64,000 nucleotides of DNA from Lactifluus volemus. Taxonomy: Eukaryota > Basidiomycota > Agaricomycetes > Russulales > Russulaceae. The notes under the pieces are model-generated. The model was not told where the DNA came from. It did no database searches and saw nothing but the letters and a program-made list of their open reading frames with translations. A program made the translations under genes and the position numbers. The stretch's first letter is position 1; the number at the start of each line of letters is the position of its first letter. The stretch lies in assembly GCA_022376515.1 (NCBI GenBank), contig WTXI01000002.1:682001-746000 (forward strand). Reading direction: 5' to 3'. Positions 60,405-64,000 of this stretch are shown here, piece by piece.

Positions 60405-61857
60405 CTATAGTGCAAACCATGCGGCGACGACTGCAACAAGAGCGACAGCGACCCGTGGCGAGGAGAGTGCACCAGCACCGCTCTTGCTATTGGTCTGGGG
60501 ACTAGCGCCACCAGTCGAGGAAGGGGAGGATGCGGCAGCAGATGATGACGAGGAAGAACTGCCAGAGCCATACCCCCCGTCGGTGCTTGCTCGCGCTTTT
60601 CCAGCGACATCGTCTGGGTACGCGACGGGCATGCCGTTGCCAAGCATGCCAAAGTCGAGGCTGCCACTGGTCGTGATCACCTCTTTGTTCATTGCGATGA
60701 CTGACTGGGTGTAGAACATGTTTTCCACAGCGTATGATTGAGCCCACGATGGAAGTTGGCTGATATTCATGGACATTCCCCAGCTAGAAGCAGTGGTGCA
60801 GTTAGAGGTGGCATTGGTCGCATATGAATAAGCAGTCTGGGTTGAAGGATTCATGCTGGCAACAGAGGAAATCATGTTCATAGCGGAGCCGGACGAGCCA
60901 TAGGCATTAGGGGGATTGATGATACCGAACATGCCCTTTTCGCAATGGTTGGGTGTTCCGCAGTAGAAGAAAGTGGGGTTAGTATCGTTGACGACTTGCG
61001 TGACTGATTTTAAAAAAAAATTAGGGAGGCAAGATAATTAATTTCCATAGCGATGATAATAGTTTAGACTGATTCTTACAAACGAAGGTCTTGTTTTGCG
61101 AGCCGGATGCGAAGGGAGCGTCGGCTGTCTTGTTGCAAATATCAAGCGCCGAGGACTTGGTCACGGTGTGGACGTTGGCACCCCACACGAACTTGATTGT
61201 GTCCCCAACGGACGCATTGACTGCAAACGGTACATATCGGAGGACACCTTGCGTCGGAGCGACCCAGACAGTGTGAGTCGCACCGCTACCGCTGCTATAG
61301 CTACCGGAGGAGCTCATAGAGGGAGGGGTGCCATACTGAGCCACGCATTCTGGAGCCAAGTCGGATCAGTTACAACGACGCAGATCTAAAAGGAAAAACT
61401 CACGTGAGACGCAGTTGTCGTAGCCGCTGCTGCTGCTCATGGAACCAGAACCATAAGAGGAACCGGAGCTGTAGCTAGAGCCGGAGCCGTACATCGAGCC
61501 GGAACCGGAGTTGTAGCTAGAGCCAGAGCCGTACATAGAGCCGGAACCAGAGTTGTAGCTAGAGCCGGATGATGAGCCTGAGGAGTAAGAGCCGGAGCTC
61601 GAGGCCATCGTGTACGCGGGGGCAGCCGCCGAAGACATCGACATCATAGACATGCTCATAGAGGACATGCTCATAGAGGCGGCAGGGGCAGAAGAAGCCC
61701 CGCTATCAATTAGAGATAGAGATGAGTCGATAAGCCAGAATTTGGTTGGAACACAAACGTACCCGGAGTATCCACCGCCGTACTGTGCCATGGGGCTAGC
61801 TTTGGCTACGCGTGCATAAATGACGGCAGCGCTGATGAGCGAAGCGAACATGACCAT
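60405..61857 (-). CDS. Secreted cupredoxin, Ser/Gly-rich, GPI-type C-terminus
   Basis: This is an extracellular serine-rich copper protein. The signal peptide is MVMFASLISAAVIYARVAKAS. A Ser/Met-rich region (SMSMSSMSMSMMSMSS) and a repeated Ser-Gly-Tyr block (SGSMYGSGSSYNSGSG, about 61440-61590) follow. The plastocyanin-like domain carries THTVWVAPTQGVLRYVP, NASVGDTIKFVWGANVHTVT (His ligand) and FFYCGTPNHCEKGMFG with Cys, His and Met ligands. A type-1 copper site therefore looks complete. The C-terminus is a Ser-rich stretch and a hydrophobic end (VAVALVAVVAAWFAL), as for GPI attachment. Introns at about 61760-61710 (intron still in frame) and others of 50-70 nt. Confidence 0.85.
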
Positions 61858-62623
61858 TTTGTACTGTAGTTTTCAAGGTTCGAAAAAGAGTAGAAAAGCT
61901 GATAAAGGATGGGATTTGGACGTTAAAGAAAAGAGCGCTTGAATTCCTCCCAGGGAATGCAAATGTGTGTATACTCTGTCAAAGAGGGTGATCTGCACAT
62001 TGTAATGTTAGTGAAAGGCGGAGGGCAGTGGAAGAAACAAAACAGACCTCGAGTAAATAATAAAAAAAAGACCGAAAGTCGAGGCTCAGCTCGACTAGGA
62101 CAAGAACGAAGAAAGAAGGGGGAGTACGAAAAGGGAGGAAGATGGTCAAATCGACTTCGAACGGCCTAGATAAATAAAGGCTGACCTAATGGGAATCGTC
62201 TTGACGACGAAACGAAACGATCATTTTTTTTTTATATGGAAGCCGCACTGTGGGATCACCGACTTGACGTTGATATTTTTGGTTGACAATCTCCGTAACA
62301 CGGGCAACAGCAACAGCAACAGCCCAATCACCGTGCTGCCCTCTCTTTCCGAGCTGCCCGACTGGCTGCTCAGCGCTCTAGATTGTGCTCTATACTGTAT
62401 GCCCGATAGGTACAGTTTTCCCTCGCTCGGATGCGCCCACCAATGGGAACCGTGACCTCGTAACACCTTGTTACAGTCTCAGCCATTCACGTCAGAATTC
62501 TAGATCACTTCTCAGGGATCATCAAGATAATATCGTATATTGTACTACATTCAGTACAAAATGTCCTCGTCCCCCAGTAACAAGGGGCTGAAAGTAGGGA
62601 AAATGTCATATATATCACCATCC
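61858..62623. other. Intergenic, cupredoxin promoter side
   Basis: About 770 bp with the cupredoxin upstream region, a short aacagc triplet run at about 62307-62324 and the 3' region of the Mso1-like gene. No gene is seen. Confidence 0.45.
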
Positions 62624-63950
62624 TCAATACCTTCGCATAGCAGGTCGTGCAGGTAACCCGACGGTGGGCCGCACACTAGCTGGCAGCGAAGGCGCACGAT
62701 TGGCGGGCGCCGCGACGCCCGGTCCACCATCTGGCGAATATCTTCTACCGCGCTCCACGGGTGCGGGCCCTCCATACCCGTCCCGGGCGGGCACACTCTG
62801 CTGTGTTGCTGCACTTCTCTTCGCATCCCGCAGTGCCCTCAATCGATCATTTGCTCTCGACGATGGGAGACTAGCAGAGATATCATCTTGTGGCCCACCA
62901 GATGGTCTGCGCATCTCTCGAAGCGAAGAAAACGATTGTGGCGCCGCGGCTGTGTCGTAGACCTCCCGTAAACCACGGGGGCGGTGAGTTGCAAAGGTTT
63001 CACTGGATTCGTGACCGCCGAACCCGGGGCCTGCCCCGTACCGGCCGCTCGTCGTTGATAGGCCAAGAGGACGGCGCTCATGTTCGTCAAATAACCATGG
63101 AGGTAGATCGGTCGGATCGCGCGCCTTCTGGATGTGGTATGCCTTCATGGCGCGAGTAAGGCTTGACTCCTCGCCTGGCGGTGTCCCTGGACCCCAAAAA
63201 TACAATAAGAAATCCGCAGCTGTAAGGAATCATGGTGGGACTCACGTTCGCCCGAGTACATAGCGATGTTAGACGTCCAGGCCTTTGAGACGGTTATAGT
63301 TAGACTATTCGCAGCTTCTGCGACGTGTGACCAGAGTGTCATTCCATATCCTCGCTCGTCTCCTTCGACGTCCCCTGATGATTAATCGACAGTATTTATT
63401 ACAACGAGTTCAGCTCAAGAATGGGTTGACCTTTGAACGCACCTGTCTCGGGTTCGAGTGCAACGGTCGTGGGATGGTGTAACCCGCCACCACGCTCGTT
63501 CCTAAACTTCTTTCGTGGCTCGGGCTCGTCCTCAAGGCTCGTGCGCGATGAAGCATACCCGCCACGCCCATTCATCCGGTCCAAAAACGTTGACGATCCC
63601 GATGAGGATGAAGATGATCCGGTGCTGGCACTGGACTGTGTCCGTTCATCCCAATGCCGTTGTCGCGGTCGCGGAAGTGGTGGTACATCTGGTATATCCT
63701 TGTATGACGATGGCCCGACACCGGTCTGCGCCATCAAGGTTGCTACAGAACCGCCCGAGTGGGCGGAGCGCGACCTCACGGCGGGCGTGTCGTGGTACGA
63801 GTAGAGTTCTCTGCCCCTGCCTCTGTATTGTTCCGTCTCTGTCTCCGTCACTTGTCTGTCATAACGCCCTACGGAGCGTGCACGTGGACTCGAGGGCAAG
63901 CCTACACCAATATTTCTGCCTTTTAGCCGCCCAGGGCGTGCAGAACTCAT
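62624..63950 (-). CDS. Mso1-like Sec1-binding exocytosis protein
   Basis: This is a fungal protein with an Mso1-like Sec1-binding segment: TLWSHVAEAANSLTITVSKAW, TSNIAMYSGE, then KAYHIQKARDPTDLPPWLFDEHERRP. Mso1 helps Sec1 and SNAREs in vesicle fusion at the plasma membrane. The N-terminal 180 residues (start MSSARPGRLKGRNIGVGLP) and C-terminal 150 are Ser/Arg/Pro-rich and disordered. Introns at about 63424-63374 and about 63252-63195. The segment placement in the middle differs from yeast, where it is N-terminal, so the start could be mis-set and more exons may lie off the right edge. Ends MRRY at 62624. Confidence 0.65.
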
Positions 63951-64000
63951 AGAAAGTCGTGTGGGTGGTCTCGCTAGCCAGCTAGATGAGAGGAAATTAA

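Noticed and set aside
1..64000. tRNA, rRNA, CRISPR or prophage features
   Set aside because: No TPsiC-like box with matching acceptor stem, no direct-repeat array and no phage genes were found by eye.

Overview
The window is nuclear DNA of a filamentous basidiomycete, most likely an Agaricomycete near Rhizoctonia/Ceratobasidium (Cantharellales). That placement is an inference. It rests on dense genes split by many introns of about 50-65 nt with GT..AG ends, a FunK1-type protein kinase relic, a C2-NACHT-WD40 NLR protein, a GPI-type cupredoxin and an ear-less beta-adaptin. No phage, plasmid, CRISPR, tRNA or rRNA gene was seen.

Layout. 1-10 kb: BCS1 (-, runs off the left edge), Ran GTPase (-), a 2OG-Fe(II) oxygenase (+), the GID E3 substrate receptor GID4 (+) and a flavin monooxygenase (+). 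10-20 kb: a membrane-type casein kinase 1 (+), a Pro/His/RGG-rich coiled-coil protein (-), a JmjC protein with Cys clusters (-) and a Zip3/RNF212-like RING protein (+). 20-35 kb: a LEA_2-type membrane protein (+), a YeeE/YedE-type transporter (+), SLT11 (-), UBA3 (-), RCL1 (+), NPR2 (-), OGG1 (+) and NMT1 (+). 34.7-36.2 kb: the accessory spot, with two foldback elements and a truncated FunK1 kinase that itself carries a long palindrome. 36.7-46 kb: UFD1 (-), CCT4 (+), a SmgGDS-like ARM protein (-) and a cytochrome P450 (+). 47.6-53 kb: a C2-NACHT-WD40 NLR (-) with about 13 WD repeats. 53.5-64 kb: APC15 (-), an OTU deubiquitinase (+), beta-adaptin (-), a cupredoxin (-) and an Mso1-like exocytosis protein (-).

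Most of the genes are unlinked housekeeping functions. Protein-modification control is well represented: GID4, UBA3, UFD1, APC15, the OTU protease and a RING protein. I see no biosynthetic cluster. Many neighbours are divergent pairs with very short shared promoters: NPR2/OGG1 about 57 bp, UBA3/RCL1 about 104 bp, APC15/OTU about 114 bp, Ran/2OG about 190 bp.

A technical signal runs through the whole window. At least 15 genes or segments need one missing base put back, always in a short homopolymer, for the conserved reading frame to continue. This includes essential single-copy genes (CCT4 three times, NMT1, OGG1, RCL1). All cases are deletions, which points to residual consensus errors of a long-read assembly rather than decay. 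Gene spans below therefore run from first to last supported codon. Exon borders are given where I could read them.
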